From Pirellula sp. SH-Sr6A (GTDB lineage: Bacteria; Planctomycetota; Planctomycetia; Pirellulales; Pirellulaceae), in the NCBI RefSeq assembly GCF_001610875.1, contig NZ_CP011272.1, positions 2,275,988 to 2,339,987 on the forward strand: a stretch of DNA of 64,000 nucleotides. The letters run 5' to 3'. The notes under the pieces were generated by a model, which searched no databases, was not told the origin of the DNA, and saw nothing but the letters and a program-made list of their open reading frames with translations. Shown here piece after piece: positions 47,313-57,509 of the stretch (positions are counted from its first letter, which is position 1; each line of letters starts with the position of its first letter). The translations under genes and the position numbers were made by a program.

Positions 47313-48653
47313 ATGAATCCGAACAGCCCCTCGCAGATCGAATGCTTATCGTTCCATGCGATGCGGCGTCGGTCGTTTCTGCGATCCGCCACCGCCGCTG
47401 CAGGGCTAGGATACGCAAGCGGTTGGACGACGGTCGCAGAGGCCTTGGCGAATCCGGCGACATTGCAAGGGGCTCGAGCCAACACCAAGCCAAAGAGCTT
47501 GATCTTTCTTTGGATGCAAGGTGGGCCCAGTCAGCTGGAAACCTTTGACCCCCATCCCGACACGAAGATTGGCGGAGAAACCCAATCGATAGCCACCAGT
47601 CTGCCAGGGCTTGAGATATCCAATCTCCTACCACAAACCGCCGAGATCATGCATCAAGCCACCGTGATCCGATCGATGGTCTCCAAAGAGGGGGACCACG
47701 AACGGGCCACCTACACCATGAAGACGGGATGGCGACCTGATCCGACTTTGATCCATCCTTCGATCGGTGCGGTGCTATGCCATCAGTCCGAGAACAACGT
47801 TGAAATCCCACGTCACATTTCGATCTTGAGCGGGCAGTGGCCCGGACGGGGTGGCTATATGGGACCAGGTTACGATGCGTTTCAAGTTGGCGATCCCAAG
47901 TATCGTATCTCCAATTTGGAAAGCCGTGTCGATGCTGAGAGGACGGAGCGGCGATTGACCGATCTTTCCGAGTTGATGGAGTCGGAGTTTCGACGAGGAC
48001 GTCTCAAGGACTTAGACCGTGTGCGCACGCAGCATGAAACGTCGACGACTCGCGCAACCCGTATGATGGAAAGCGAGCAAATCAACGCGTTCAAGGTGAC
48101 GGACGAGCCTGCAGACGTATTAAAGAAATTTGGTGACACAACTTTCGGACGCGCATGCTTGGCCGCCGTTCGATTGGTGCAACAAGGTGTTCGGTGCATC
48201 GAAGTGGAATTGAGCGGATGGGACACCCATGCTCGCAACCATGAGTTTCACCGAAGTCGCTGCGAGGTTTTAGATGCCGCGATGGCCGCCTTGATCACGG
48301 AGTTAGAGACACGCGATCTTTTGAACGACACCTTGGTCGTTTGGGGGGGCGAATTCGGCCGAACTCCTAAGATCAATGTTGCAGAAGGTCGAGACCACTG
48401 GCCGAATGGATTTAGCACTGTTCTCTTTGGCGGTCCCTGTCGACGAGGTTACGTCCATGGAGCAACATCGCCAGAGCTACCGAGCGACGGCAAAAGCGGG
48501 ATCGAAGGAGTTGCCGATCCCGTTTCTGTAGAGGATTTGCATGCGACCATCCTCTCGTCGTTTGGAATTGATTTCGCGCAAGAACTGCAAACTCCCATCG
48601 GGCGACCACTGGCTCTCAGCCAAGGAAAAATCTGCCGCGCGCTTCTGGCTTAG
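47313..48653 (+). CDS. DUF1501 family protein with Tat signal
   Basis: About 446 residues from ATG 47313. The twin-arginine leader is MRRRSFLRSATAAAGLG, in keeping with export of a folded, cofactor-bearing protein. The body has LIFLWMQGGPSQLETFDPHPD, the alkaline-phosphatase-like GWDTHARNHEFH and VVWGGEFGRTPKIN, characteristic of DUF1501 (sulfatase-superfamily-like fold). Its partner, the DUF1549/1553 gene, lies just upstream on the same strand. The pair is among the most frequent gene couples in planctomycetes and remains uncharacterised. Confidence 0.92.
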   Translation: MNPNSPSQIECLSFHAMRRRSFLRSATAAAGLGYASGWTTVAEALANPATLQGARANTKPKSLIFLWMQGGPSQLETFDPHPDTKIGGETQSIATSLPGLEISNLLPQTAEIMHQATVIRSMVSKEGDHERATYTMKTGWRPDPTLIHPSIGAVLCHQSENNVEIPRHISILSGQWPGRGGYMGPGYDAFQVGDPKYRISNLESRVDAERTERRLTDLSELMESEFRRGRLKDLDRVRTQHETSTTRATRMMESEQINAFKVTDEPADVLKKFGDTTFGRACLAAVRLVQQGVRCIEVELSGWDTHARNHEFHRSRCEVLDAAMAALITELETRDLLNDTLVVWGGEFGRTPKINVAEGRDHWPNGFSTVLFGGPCRRGYVHGATSPELPSDGKSGIEGVADPVSVEDLHATILSSFGIDFAQELQTPIGRPLALSQGKICRALLA

Positions 48654-48676
48654 TTTGCGATCCTGCCCCTCAGTGT

Positions 48677-50884
48677 TTACAGTCCCATTTCCTTGAGGAG
48701 ATGATCTGCACCGTACACGATGCCGGTGATCCAAAGAACGTATCGAACATCCACGCCGATGGAACGGCTGTAGCTTTCGTTCCAAGCGAAGTCGTTGATG
48801 GTCGCTTCGAACGTACGATCAAAGTTCACCGCGACCAATTCCCCTTTGTGATTGAGGACCGGGCTTCCAGAATTGCCACCCGTCGTGTCGGTGTTGTAGA
48901 GAATGGCGACCGGAACGTCCTTCAGCCGAGGATGCACAAAGGGTCCGAACTCTTTCTGTTTTGCTTTTTGTATCACCTCTTTTGGCGAAATGAATGGCTC
49001 GATGCCGGTCGTTTTTTCCAGTACTCCGCGCAAAGTAGATATCGGGGTTCGAATGACGGCGTCGGCCGGCGAATAACCTCGAACTCGTCCATACGTCAGT
49101 CGCAACGTTGCGTTCGCGTCCGGAACGAAGGCGTCGGCTTGGAATTTTTGCTTCACATCCTGAAGCTCGCCGTACAGCGGATTAAGCTTGCCCTCCCGCT
49201 CCTTATCCAACTCCCGCAATCGAAGGTATTCAGGATAGAGCGAAAGCATCGCTTGCAATGCGGGATCGTTAAGAGCGGACAATTGCTCTGGAGTCATTTC
49301 CAGGCACTTCACAGCGAAGCTGGCATCTCCAATTCTCGTAGAGGCCATCCAGGATTTCAAACTCTCGTCAGACGTATCGATCGAATCGAGCCATTTCACG
49401 ATTCGCGGGGATAGGGAATCCTGCGGAAAGCCATTGAGGATATCGATGAGGCCTCGTAAGAAAATCCGATCCGTATCAGGATGCCAGTCAGCAATGTCCA
49501 ATTGCAATTGCTTCGTCGTCAGTGGCAAGTTCCGATCCATGTAAGGTGACTCGCGTTCGAGGTCTTCTTTTTGTCTTTCATGGACCGCATCGACGATAGT
49601 GAAGGCAAACGAGAATAGACGGCATGCTGTACGAAGCTCTCGCAACGCGATCTCCTGCTTTGCCGAACGATTGATCTCAGCATAAACATCTCCAATTCGC
49701 TCCAAGACTCCTCCGAAACGTTTCTCAAGAGCTGGATCGGACGCGATGAACTTTTTGAGTTTCTCTTCCTCCTGCCGGCGTGTCTCGATCAGGCCGGTTC
49801 GGGTGAGGCCCAACAATTGGCCACGGGATCTCTTCTCAACATTGGCCAAGGACTTGTAACGCGTCGCATGGTTCAGCGCGACCGATCGATCTTGCGCTCC
49901 AGCCTTCTCCATCTCCTGCATTTGCCAACTGTAATAGCGAACGATTTCGGGAAGACGTATTTGTTGCTCGAACTCGAAATAGCTTGCGGTGCGCTGTCGA
50001 AGCGTTCGACCGGGATAACCCAGGATGAAGACAAAGTCCTCTTCCTCGGCTCCTTGTGGATTCACTTGAATGAAACGCTTCGGTCGATAGGGAATGTTGT
50101 CGGGCGAATATTCGGCTGATGAACCATCTGGTGTCGTATAAGCTCTCAAGAATGAAAAGTCACCGGTGTGGCGAGGCCATTCCCAATTATCGGTTTCACC
50201 GCCAAAAGCTCCCACGGATGCGGGCGGGGCAAAGACCAAGCGGATGTCCTTCAAATACGTGTATAGAAAAAGGACATAGGTCTTTCCGGTGAACATCTCC
50301 GCCACTTCGGCTCGAAGTCCCGGATGCTTGGTCTCCGCCTCTTTCTCAAGCTCCTTGCGTCTCTTATCGATTGCCTTGGTTCGGTCCGTGGCGGACATCG
50401 ATGCGTCGACCGACGATAACACCTTGGCGGATACGTCTTCGTATTGCTCCGTGATGCGAACGGTGTAGCCCGCAGCCGGGAGCTCCTCCACGTGCGAACG
50501 AGAGACGAATCCGCTGGTCAGATAATCCTTGTCTGCCGTTGAGACTTTTTGAATGGCATCAAACGCGCAGTGATGATTCGTGATGATGAGGCCTTGGTCG
50601 GATACGAACGAACCGGTGCACCCATTCACACGGCAAATGCCATCGACCAAGCTGACTTGATCGGGATTGAAAATCTCGGAGGGTTGTAGGGCAAGCCCTT
50701 TTTGGGGCAATTGCAGTCGCTCCAACTCACTGATCGGATACATGCCTTCATCAGCGAAGGAGTTCGTCGCGAGACTTCCGATCCCAAGAGGGACGACGAG
50801 CAAACAACGTTGTACGACGGATGAGAAGGACCAGCGCGCTGCAGGTGCTATTCGGTTGAAGCTCGCAATAGATTTCATTGGCAT
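48677..50884 (-). CDS. S46-family serine peptidase (dipeptidyl peptidase DPP7/DPP11-like)
   Basis: About 735 residues from ATG 50884 (another ATG at 50878), with a signal peptide (LLVVPLGIGSLATNSFA). The chymotrypsin-like catalytic set is visible: LIITNHHCAFDAIQ with the His, GGETDNWEWPRHTGDFSFLRAY with the Asp, and NTDTTGGNSGSPVLNHKG with the Ser. S46 peptidases remove dipeptides from the N-terminus of oligopeptides in the periplasm. Whether it prefers hydrophobic (DPP7) or acidic (DPP11) residues is not settled from what I can see. Confidence 0.92.
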   Translation of the reverse strand: MPMKSIASFNRIAPAARWSFSSVVQRCLLVVPLGIGSLATNSFADEGMYPISELERLQLPQKGLALQPSEIFNPDQVSLVDGICRVNGCTGSFVSDQGLIITNHHCAFDAIQKVSTADKDYLTSGFVSRSHVEELPAAGYTVRITEQYEDVSAKVLSSVDASMSATDRTKAIDKRRKELEKEAETKHPGLRAEVAEMFTGKTYVLFLYTYLKDIRLVFAPPASVGAFGGETDNWEWPRHTGDFSFLRAYTTPDGSSAEYSPDNIPYRPKRFIQVNPQGAEEEDFVFILGYPGRTLRQRTASYFEFEQQIRLPEIVRYYSWQMQEMEKAGAQDRSVALNHATRYKSLANVEKRSRGQLLGLTRTGLIETRRQEEEKLKKFIASDPALEKRFGGVLERIGDVYAEINRSAKQEIALRELRTACRLFSFAFTIVDAVHERQKEDLERESPYMDRNLPLTTKQLQLDIADWHPDTDRIFLRGLIDILNGFPQDSLSPRIVKWLDSIDTSDESLKSWMASTRIGDASFAVKCLEMTPEQLSALNDPALQAMLSLYPEYLRLRELDKEREGKLNPLYGELQDVKQKFQADAFVPDANATLRLTYGRVRGYSPADAVIRTPISTLRGVLEKTTGIEPFISPKEVIQKAKQKEFGPFVHPRLKDVPVAILYNTDTTGGNSGSPVLNHKGELVAVNFDRTFEATINDFAWNESYSRSIGVDVRYVLWITGIVYGADHLLKEMGL

Positions 50885-50983
50885 AGTGATTCGGTTCGAT
50901 TGTTTCCAGTTGCTATAACAAGTCGGTTCGAAGTGGGGAATGTATGGTATCACACTTCGATTCCAATCGTTTCCAATCGTTCG

Positions 50984-52018
50984 TCAAGCGGGTTTAGCAG
51001 GGAGGGCGATATAACGTACCAATTCTCCTGACTGCAGCTGCAAATCATCGATGGCAGCTAAGTCCAAGACGACTTGTTCGGAGCCCTCCGCAGCATTGCA
51101 TTGGATGACGGTCTCAATCGCTAAGAAAGGGGGCGTCCCTCGCGCGACTATGGCGGGTGTGGAGCGATCGGCGAGCGGATCGTTCGTCCAATTAGCAAGC
51201 CGACTCTCAGCCACCGTTCGAATCCGCTCGGTAGAGCAAGCCACGACAGGCCCCGCATCGAAAATGTCGATCAGATTGTTTCGCTGGAATCCTTGCGCTT
51301 CGAGCATAGCGAGGGCCGGACGTGTTTGATCGTGTACTCGGCCGATGGCGTCCAACGCAGATCGCGGAAGGAGCTCGAGATAAATCGGATACTTGGGCAT
51401 CAATTCTTCGATGAACGTTTTATCAACCATCGACAAAGAGTCCGCACTGGGGAAATCGATCTTGAAGAAATGGGCGCCGATCGCATCCCAGAAGGGAGAG
51501 TGACCTTCGGCATCCTGATAGCCTCGCATCTCGGCAATCGTTTGGCTTGCAAAGCGTTTGGGATGATTCGCCATGTAGAGGAATCGACAGAGACTTAACA
51601 GCTTCCCGCACCCACGCCCTCGATAGTCCGGTTGGAGAAACAAACTTCCGATTTCCGTCGGACCGTCGTGGACCTTTACCAGATGCAGCGAGTGCACCAG
51701 CATCTCAAGGCCGAGCGTGGTGGAGCTGGCGCGTTCGGTCTCCATCCGATACGAGTACTGCGGTTGGTATCCACCCGTTTTGGAAAAAATACAACTCGTT
51801 CCAATGATCTTGCCAACGCTCTGATCTTCGAGAGCAAACACATACGGCGCGCCTTCTGGCTTTTCCGATGTCCGCGAGAATGCAAAGGTCGATAGCTCCA
51901 AGCGATCCTGCAATGTCTCCTTATCGATCTGGAGGGATGTCATCCCTGCCGATGCCTGGCAGATCAAGTCCCAGAGGGCATCCAAATCTGCAGCGACCAC
52001 TTGTCGAATCCGAAACAT
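50984..52018 (-). CDS. Arginine N-succinyltransferase (AstA-like)
   Basis: A 344-residue GNAT-fold acyltransferase. MFRIRQVVAADLDALWDLI, YVFALEDQSVGKIIGTSCIF, EIGSLFLQPDYRGRGCGKLLSLCRFLYMA split by its CoA-loop, EMRGYQDAEGHSPFWDAIG and MLEAQGFQRNNLIDIFDAGP all match the AstA family. AstA transfers succinyl from succinyl-CoA to arginine, the first step of the AST pathway. None of the other ast genes is in the window. It is divergent from cyanophycin synthetase, a gene of arginine storage. Confidence 0.88.
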   Translation of the reverse strand: MFRIRQVVAADLDALWDLICQASAGMTSLQIDKETLQDRLELSTFAFSRTSEKPEGAPYVFALEDQSVGKIIGTSCIFSKTGGYQPQYSYRMETERASSTTLGLEMLVHSLHLVKVHDGPTEIGSLFLQPDYRGRGCGKLLSLCRFLYMANHPKRFASQTIAEMRGYQDAEGHSPFWDAIGAHFFKIDFPSADSLSMVDKTFIEELMPKYPIYLELLPRSALDAIGRVHDQTRPALAMLEAQGFQRNNLIDIFDAGPVVACSTERIRTVAESRLANWTNDPLADRSTPAIVARGTPPFLAIETVIQCNAAEGSEQVVLDLAAIDDLQLQSGELVRYIALPAKPA

Positions 52019-52335
52019 TTCTCACTCTCCTTGCGTTCGTTTTGATACACCGTGCTATCGATTTGATGGCAAACCATACTCGCCGGGAAATTCAGAAATC
52101 CGCTGTTTTTTTCGGTTTTTTCGATAGATTACCTGCCGAAAAGGGTGCCACCGGAGAGATGGCCCATCGTTTGCACTTTTGACCTAGCTTGGATTTTAGC
52201 AAGCTGGCTCATCAGTCGTGCTTATTGTGGATTGCGAGCATTTCAGTTGACGAAACTGTATCAAATTCGCATTCGATGATTCACAATAGGTACTCCAGCG
52301 ATTCTCTCCAATGGTAGTACTAGCAAGAGGAAGTC
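52019..52335. other. Divergent promoter region of astA-like and cphA
   Basis: A 317-base gap between the two starts with long T-rich stretches near 52105-52130. AGAGGAAG precedes the cphA ATG by a few bases. No gene is supported. Any shared operator, for example for arginine sensing, would have to lie here, but I see no clear palindrome. Confidence 0.55.
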
Positions 52336-55017
52336 ATGCAGATTCTGAAGGTTAACAAACTCCGAGGTCCCAATATCTGGTCGAATTCGCCAGTGTTGGA
52401 GGCTTGGGTCGACCTCGAAGAGCTGAAAGATACTTCTTCGGAAATGATTCCGGGATTCAACGAGCGACTGATGGCATGGTTGCCAACGATGGTCGAGCAC
52501 CGATGCAGTGTCGGAGAGCGAGGCGGCTTCTTTGTCCGTCTGCGGCGCGGCACCTACATGGCGCATATATTAGAACATATCACCCTCGAACTGCAGTCGT
52601 TAGCAGGCACTCCTGTAGGCTTCGGTCGGGCCCGCGAAACGAATAAAGAAGGTGTTTACAAGGTTGCGATTTCTTATCGCGAAGAGAAGCTCGGACTGGC
52701 TTGCTTAGACAAAGCTTTCGAGTTGCTGCAGGCAGCAGTCCACGATCGTCCGTTCGATGTCGACGCGGAAGTCGAGAAGCTTAAGGAATATGCGTACGAC
52801 GTTTGCTTAGGCCCCAGTACCAAGGCGATTGTTGATGCCGCAAAAGCTCGCAACATTCCTTGGCGACGCTTGAACGAAGGAAGCTTGGTCCAACTCGGTT
52901 ACGGTCATTTGCAGCGACGCATTTGCACCGCCGAGGCAGATACGACCAGCGCCATCGCGGAGTCGATCGCCCAAGATAAAGATCTTACCCGAATGCTCCT
53001 CAAAACCATTGGCGTACCGACCCCCGAGGGACAACCCGTCGAAAGCGCTGAAGAGGCTTGGGAGGTCGCCCAGGACATCGGGTTGCCTGTGGTGATCAAA
53101 CCGCAGTACGGAAACCATGGTCGCGGAGTTGCGACGAATCTTCAATCGCGAGAGCAAGTCGAAGCAGCCTATCGCGCGGCCCGTGAAGAAGGTAGCTCGA
53201 TCGTTTGCGAACGTCATGCCCCAGGAGATGACTACCGCATCCTTGTCATCGGTGGTCGCATGGTCGCAGCGGCTAGACGAGAACCTGCTCACGTCATTGG
53301 AGATGGTCAGTCGACGGTTCAGAAGCTGATCGATGTCGTCAATGAAGATCCTCGTCGAAGCGATGGTCACAGCACGGTTTTGAGCAAAATCAAAATCGAT
53401 GCCGTCGCGCTCGGCGTCCTCATGGAACAAGGCTTAACGCCTGACACGATCCCTCCGCTCGGAAAGAAGGTTCTCATTCGCCGAAACGCGAACTTGAGCA
53501 CCGGGGGAACGGCGGCAGACGTTACCGATATCGTACACCCCGATGTGGCGAGACAGTGTGTCGAGGCGGCGCGTGTCATTGGTTTGGACATTGCCGGTGT
53601 CGACGTGGTCGCACAAGACATCACACAACCGCTGCAGGGACAACGAGGCGTGATCGTCGAAATCAACGCTGGTCCCGGACTGCGCATGCACATTGAACCT
53701 TCGTCCGGCCAAGGCCGACCGGTTGGCGAAGCGATCATCGACATGATGTTCCCAGAGGGGAACAACGGGCGAGTTCCCATCGTGAGTGTGACCGGCGTGA
53801 ATGGGAAAACCACAACGACCCGGTTGGTTTCCCACATCGTTGGATGCACCGGCAAAAAAGTGGGGATGACCTGCACCGATGGTATTTACATCCACGGTCG
53901 ACGTATTGATTCCGGCGACTGCAGCGGGCCACAAAGCGCCCGGTCGGTACTGATGAATCCTGCTGTCGAAGCTGCCGTACTGGAAACCGCACGCGGGGGT
54001 ATCCTTCGAGAAGGCTTGGGATTCGACTTCTGCGACGTAGGAATCGTGACCAATATCGGCGAAGGGGATCATCTCGGTCTCTCCGACATCGAGACGCTCG
54101 AGCAACTAGCCAAGGTGAAACGTTGCGTGATTGAGGCCGTCTCCAAAACCGGATACGGTGTCCTCAAAGCCAATGATCCTTACACAGCGGAAATGGCAGA
54201 ACGTTGCAAAGGGGGCGTCATCTTCTTTGCGATCGATGGAAACGATCCGGTCTTATCCGAACACCGCAGCAAAGGTGGGAGGGCCGCGTTCGTGCGAGAC
54301 AACGCCATCATACTCGCCGAGGGAACCACCGACTTTCCACTCTTGTCGCTGGAACGCATTCCCCTGACGCATAACGGCAGGATCACCTTCCAAGTCGAAA
54401 ACGTCCTCGCAGCCGCGGCTGCGTGCTGGGGACTTGGTATGCCCTGCGAGCAGATTCGACTCGGACTGGAATCCTTTTCCGCGCACATGGACAAAGTTCC
54501 AGGCCGATTCAATTTGGTGGAGATGCATGGCGCCACCGTAATCGTCGATTACGGCCACAATGCTTCGTCGCTCATGGCGATCGCAGAAACCTTGGAACAA
54601 TTCCCTCACGAACATCGGACCGTCATTTACTCGGCCGCTGGTGATCGGCGCGACGAGGACATGGTTCGGCAGGGCGAGATTTTGGCCAACCATTTCGATC
54701 GCATTATCTTGTACGAAGATCAATATCTTCGCGGTCGGCAACCGGGCGAGATCATGTCGCTATTTAAGAAAGGCATGGATGCGGGACGAAAGGTCAAAGA
54801 GATCCATGAAGTATCCGGTTGGCCCAACGCGGTAGATCGAGCCTTGAAATTGATCCGCAAAGGGGACTTGCTCCTCATGCAGGCAGATACGATCGATGAA
54901 GCTGTGCAATATTTGCAGCGAGCCTTCGAACACGAAAGCCTGGGGCGTGAAATCGATCTCGATTCGGCCATTCACAAACCTGCCGAAAAGGGAGCGCCGA
55001 CCCCGCCTAAAACGTAG
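52336..55017 (+). CDS. cphA: Cyanophycin synthetase
   Basis: An 893-residue, full-length CphA1-type enzyme. The N-terminal domain (RGPNIWSNSPVLEAWVDLEE) is followed by an ATP-grasp domain (DLPVVIKPQYGNHGRGVATN-like at about 250, and VEINAGPGLRMHIEPS) that adds Asp. The C-terminal Mur-ligase-like domain (VSVTGVNGKTTTTRLVSHI, IVTNIGEGDHLG, DYGHNASSL) adds Arg. It builds the Asp-Arg polymer cyanophycin from ATP, aspartate and arginine, a nitrogen store. No cyanophycinase is in the window. Confidence 0.96.
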   Translation: MQILKVNKLRGPNIWSNSPVLEAWVDLEELKDTSSEMIPGFNERLMAWLPTMVEHRCSVGERGGFFVRLRRGTYMAHILEHITLELQSLAGTPVGFGRARETNKEGVYKVAISYREEKLGLACLDKAFELLQAAVHDRPFDVDAEVEKLKEYAYDVCLGPSTKAIVDAAKARNIPWRRLNEGSLVQLGYGHLQRRICTAEADTTSAIAESIAQDKDLTRMLLKTIGVPTPEGQPVESAEEAWEVAQDIGLPVVIKPQYGNHGRGVATNLQSREQVEAAYRAAREEGSSIVCERHAPGDDYRILVIGGRMVAAARREPAHVIGDGQSTVQKLIDVVNEDPRRSDGHSTVLSKIKIDAVALGVLMEQGLTPDTIPPLGKKVLIRRNANLSTGGTAADVTDIVHPDVARQCVEAARVIGLDIAGVDVVAQDITQPLQGQRGVIVEINAGPGLRMHIEPSSGQGRPVGEAIIDMMFPEGNNGRVPIVSVTGVNGKTTTTRLVSHIVGCTGKKVGMTCTDGIYIHGRRIDSGDCSGPQSARSVLMNPAVEAAVLETARGGILREGLGFDFCDVGIVTNIGEGDHLGLSDIETLEQLAKVKRCVIEAVSKTGYGVLKANDPYTAEMAERCKGGVIFFAIDGNDPVLSEHRSKGGRAAFVRDNAIILAEGTTDFPLLSLERIPLTHNGRITFQVENVLAAAAACWGLGMPCEQIRLGLESFSAHMDKVPGRFNLVEMHGATVIVDYGHNASSLMAIAETLEQFPHEHRTVIYSAAGDRRDEDMVRQGEILANHFDRIILYEDQYLRGRQPGEIMSLFKKGMDAGRKVKEIHEVSGWPNAVDRALKLIRKGDLLLMQADTIDEAVQYLQRAFEHESLGREIDLDSAIHKPAEKGAPTPPKT

Positions 55018-55200
55018 CGATACGAAGGTCGCAACGCTTCTTTCCTCAGGCTTTGCGTAGCCAGACGCACGCACAGCTTGCAATGGATGCAGAGGTCTTG
55101 AACTCCCTTCTCCGCAAATGCCCGAGAAGGGAGTTCCAATAACCGGACTCCACAGACAAGGATGCGTCGATTATCTGACCCGCGGTTTTCTTGATCCCCA

Positions 55201-55740
55201 TCCGTCTTCCCTCCGCGCTTCTTCGCGATCTCCGCGGTTAACCCTTCTTCGGCGGATTGGTAATGCCACCCAACCAGCCCCCATCCCAGAGCTAATCAAT
55301 CTTACTGCTGTTGTTTGAATTCAGACGTGAATCCACCCCGGAGTGCGCTGAGGATCGCGGAGATGCTCCCGAGTCGTTGTTGACGATGCGTGCCTTCCAA
55401 CGCATTTGCGGAATGGTGGCCTTCTCTTGCATTCGGTTCTTTTCTTTGCGCCATAGCGCCTTTGCGAGAAACTGCCGGCAGGAAGAAGTGGCTCGCCAAG
55501 GCGCAAAGCTCGCAAAGGGAATACAGGAACGGATTGGTGATGCTTCCCGTCTAGGACAATTTTAAGAGCTAATCAATCTTACTGCTATGGATTGAATTCA
55601 GTGGTGAATCCACCGCGGAGCTTTTCCAGAGCAGCTGTTAACGATGCGTGCCTTCCAACGCATTTGCTGAATGGTGGCCTTCTCTTGCCTTCGGTTCTTT
55701 TCTTTGCGCCCTAGCGCCGTCGCGAGAAACAGTCCGCTTC
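55201..55740. repeat. Dispersed repeat block, left flank of the accessory island
   Basis: Two related units. The first (about 55201-55560) runs from a CCGCGG-rich start through GGCGGATTGGTAATGCCACC, AATCAATCTTACTGC, GTCGTTGTTGA and CGCCTTTGCGAGAAACTGCC. The second (about 55565-55740) repeats AATCAATCTTACTGC to CGAGAAACAG. The first unit matches 62834-63170, and its distal half plus the second start match 63329-63497, in the same orientation. It contains several chance open frames that I do not accept as genes. Confidence 0.85.
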
Positions 55741-55909
55741 GATCACCGTTCGTCAACTTCTCCAACCCCGAACATCTTGACAATTCGACCTACAAACATG
55801 GAGGTCGTTGAAGTGGTTATGTCTTGCGCGAGTGACGGTCCATGGTTGACAGCGATGCAGAGTACACACAGTGTTTTTGCTATTTGAGCGTGAAACCTTT
55901 GCATCGCGT

Positions 55910-56143
55910 TTACGGCTGTGAATCCGGCGTCGTCCATGTCTCGGAATCATCAGGTGTCCAATGCCTGTTGCCGCGTTTCTCAATCAAGCGATCTTCCATC
56001 CGATCCCACAGCGAGTTACATCCAACGTACATTCCGGGACGTTTGCAAGCAGAAATCGGTAGTTCACGGAACAAATCAGGCACGGTCGTTAGTTTGTTTG
56101 TGACGACGAAAAAAGGATCACTCACGTCGAGCGAACGAAGCAT
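55910..56143 (-). CDS. Short hypothetical protein, possibly a remnant
   Basis: A 77-residue frame. The middle has SACKRPGMYVGCNSLWDRM, which resembles the RPGMYxG region of small bacterial hypothetical proteins. The C-terminal part is rich in Thr/Asp/Ser and looks non-native. It may be a fragment of a longer gene damaged at its 3' end. Support is weak: no clear ribosome-binding site, and it lies among repeats and insertion sequences. Confidence 0.35.
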   Translation of the reverse strand: MLRSLDVSDPFFVVTNKLTTVPDLFRELPISACKRPGMYVGCNSLWDRMEDRLIEKRGNRHWTPDDSETWTTPDSQP

Positions 56144-56559
56144 GGACTACCCAAGGCCGGTTGATCGAGGCCTGGAGTGCATTCGCTGGTTAGCTCACCC
56201 CTGCTCTGAACCGACAGGCTCGAGTATGGATCGATCCCTGAGGAACATTGGGAAGATGATGAGCGAATGGTACGAGTGAGAAAACACCTCCAACCTAGGA
56301 CGCATTCTATCTGATCATTTCATCGATTACACAGCAGCCCAGGGGACACCGCAGAAATAAGCCAAACGTACAGAGAACAAACAGCGACATTGATAGAACG
56401 CAAAGTTCAGCGTAAAGAGAAAGCGGGAACACTAATTTCCACTCATTGGCACTAATCAAAAGACACGACCATCTTGTTGCTATTCCTTCATTAGTGGTGA
56501 TTAGCGACGATTAGTGTTCTGCTCTCATGCAATCCCAGAAATGGATTGGTAGCGAAGCC
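56144..56559. other. Non-coding stretch in the island
   Basis: About 400 bases between the possible remnant gene and the insertion sequence. AT content is higher from about 56330 to 56520 than in the chromosome core. No gene, hairpin or repeat is supported here. The last four bases before the IS (ATAG at 56560-56563) are the left copy of its target duplication. Confidence 0.5.
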
Positions 56560-56607
56560 ATAGTGGAGTGCCCCAGTTTTCTGTACCAGGAGTTATGAAA
56601 GGTTTGG

Positions 56608-57483
56608 TTAGGTAGTTGGTAATGGCGTAGCCATCTCGTTGTGGTGGTTCGCTGGAGCGAGCGCAGCGAGCGAAGGCGAAGCTCCACAACGACGCGCGAA
56701 CTCCGAGGGGGTTAAGTAGCCCAGCGAACTGTGCGGACGCTTCTCGTTGAAGTCGTTTTGCCAAGCCCTCGCCTTGAGTCGTGCATCTTGTTCGCTCAAC
56801 AGTTCGGTCTGGCTCAGGTATTCATCTCGTAGTTTGCTGTTGAAGCTCTCGCAGACTCCGTTTTGCCAAGGTGAACCAGGCTCGATGTACAGCACCTCGA
56901 TCCCCAGCGACGACAGCCAACGCTTGATCGCCGCTGATATGAACTCTGGGCCGTTATCACTTCGAATCCGCTTAGGTACTCCATGCATGGCGATTAGCTC
57001 CGCCAACGTGTCAATTGCATCCTCACTGGTAATGCTCCGGCTTGCCTTGATACTCAGGCACACCCGAGTGTATTCGTCAACGATGTTCAAGAAGCGAATC
57101 GTCTTGCCACCAACCGTCGAGGCTTGAACGAAGTCCCAGCTCCAAATGTCGTTCTTACAGCCCGCAGGCTGCAAGTGACAAGCGTTTGCCTTTTCCCCAG
57201 TGGCTCGCTTTAGTCTGCTTTTTCTTGGTACTTTCAAGCCTGCTGCTTTCCAAAGGCGATAGACTCGCTTCACATTGATCAGTTCACCACTGCGACGCAA
57301 CAACTGTGTGATACGACGGTAACCCCAGCGTGGTCGCTCACGGACATAATCCAATATCTTCTTCGTCAGCCGCGCATCATCATCCTTGGGCTGCCCCACA
57401 AATCGCTGCGTCGATCGCGGTTGATCGAGCACTCGACAGGCACGACGTTCCGATACAGAGAACTTCGCTTGGAGCTGTTCCAC
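56608..57483 (-). CDS. IS3-family transposase OrfB (catalytic part)
   Basis: A 291-residue frame starting at GTG 57483. It has the HTH_21 region ERPRWGYRRITQLLRRSGE, then an rve integrase core with the DDE triad: Asp in WSWDFVQAS, Asp in RIRSDNGPEFIS, and Glu in NGVCESFNSKLRDEYL. The end, RPHSSLGYLTPSEFARRC, is also typical. The frame is open upstream to a stop at 57520-57522, so the protein is likely made as an OrfAB fusion by -1 frameshifting. No stop or frameshift interrupts it. Confidence 0.93.
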   Translation of the reverse strand: MEQLQAKFSVSERRACRVLDQPRSTQRFVGQPKDDDARLTKKILDYVRERPRWGYRRITQLLRRSGELINVKRVYRLWKAAGLKVPRKSRLKRATGEKANACHLQPAGCKNDIWSWDFVQASTVGGKTIRFLNIVDEYTRVCLSIKASRSITSEDAIDTLAELIAMHGVPKRIRSDNGPEFISAAIKRWLSSLGIEVLYIEPGSPWQNGVCESFNSKLRDEYLSQTELLSEQDARLKARAWQNDFNEKRPHSSLGYLTPSEFARRCGASPSLAALAPANHHNEMATPLPTT

Positions 57484-57509
57484 GGCGGCTCGTCGTGACT
57501 CGGGGCTGG

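Noticed and set aside
53367-54105. Minus-strand frames of 169-223 residues across cyanophycin synthetase
   Set aside because: Antisense shadows of a complete, well-recognised gene.
55118-55565. Several 60-90 residue frames in the left repeat block
   Set aside because: They lie in dispersed non-coding repeats that recur at 62.8-63.5 kb, differ in frame between copies and have no motif.
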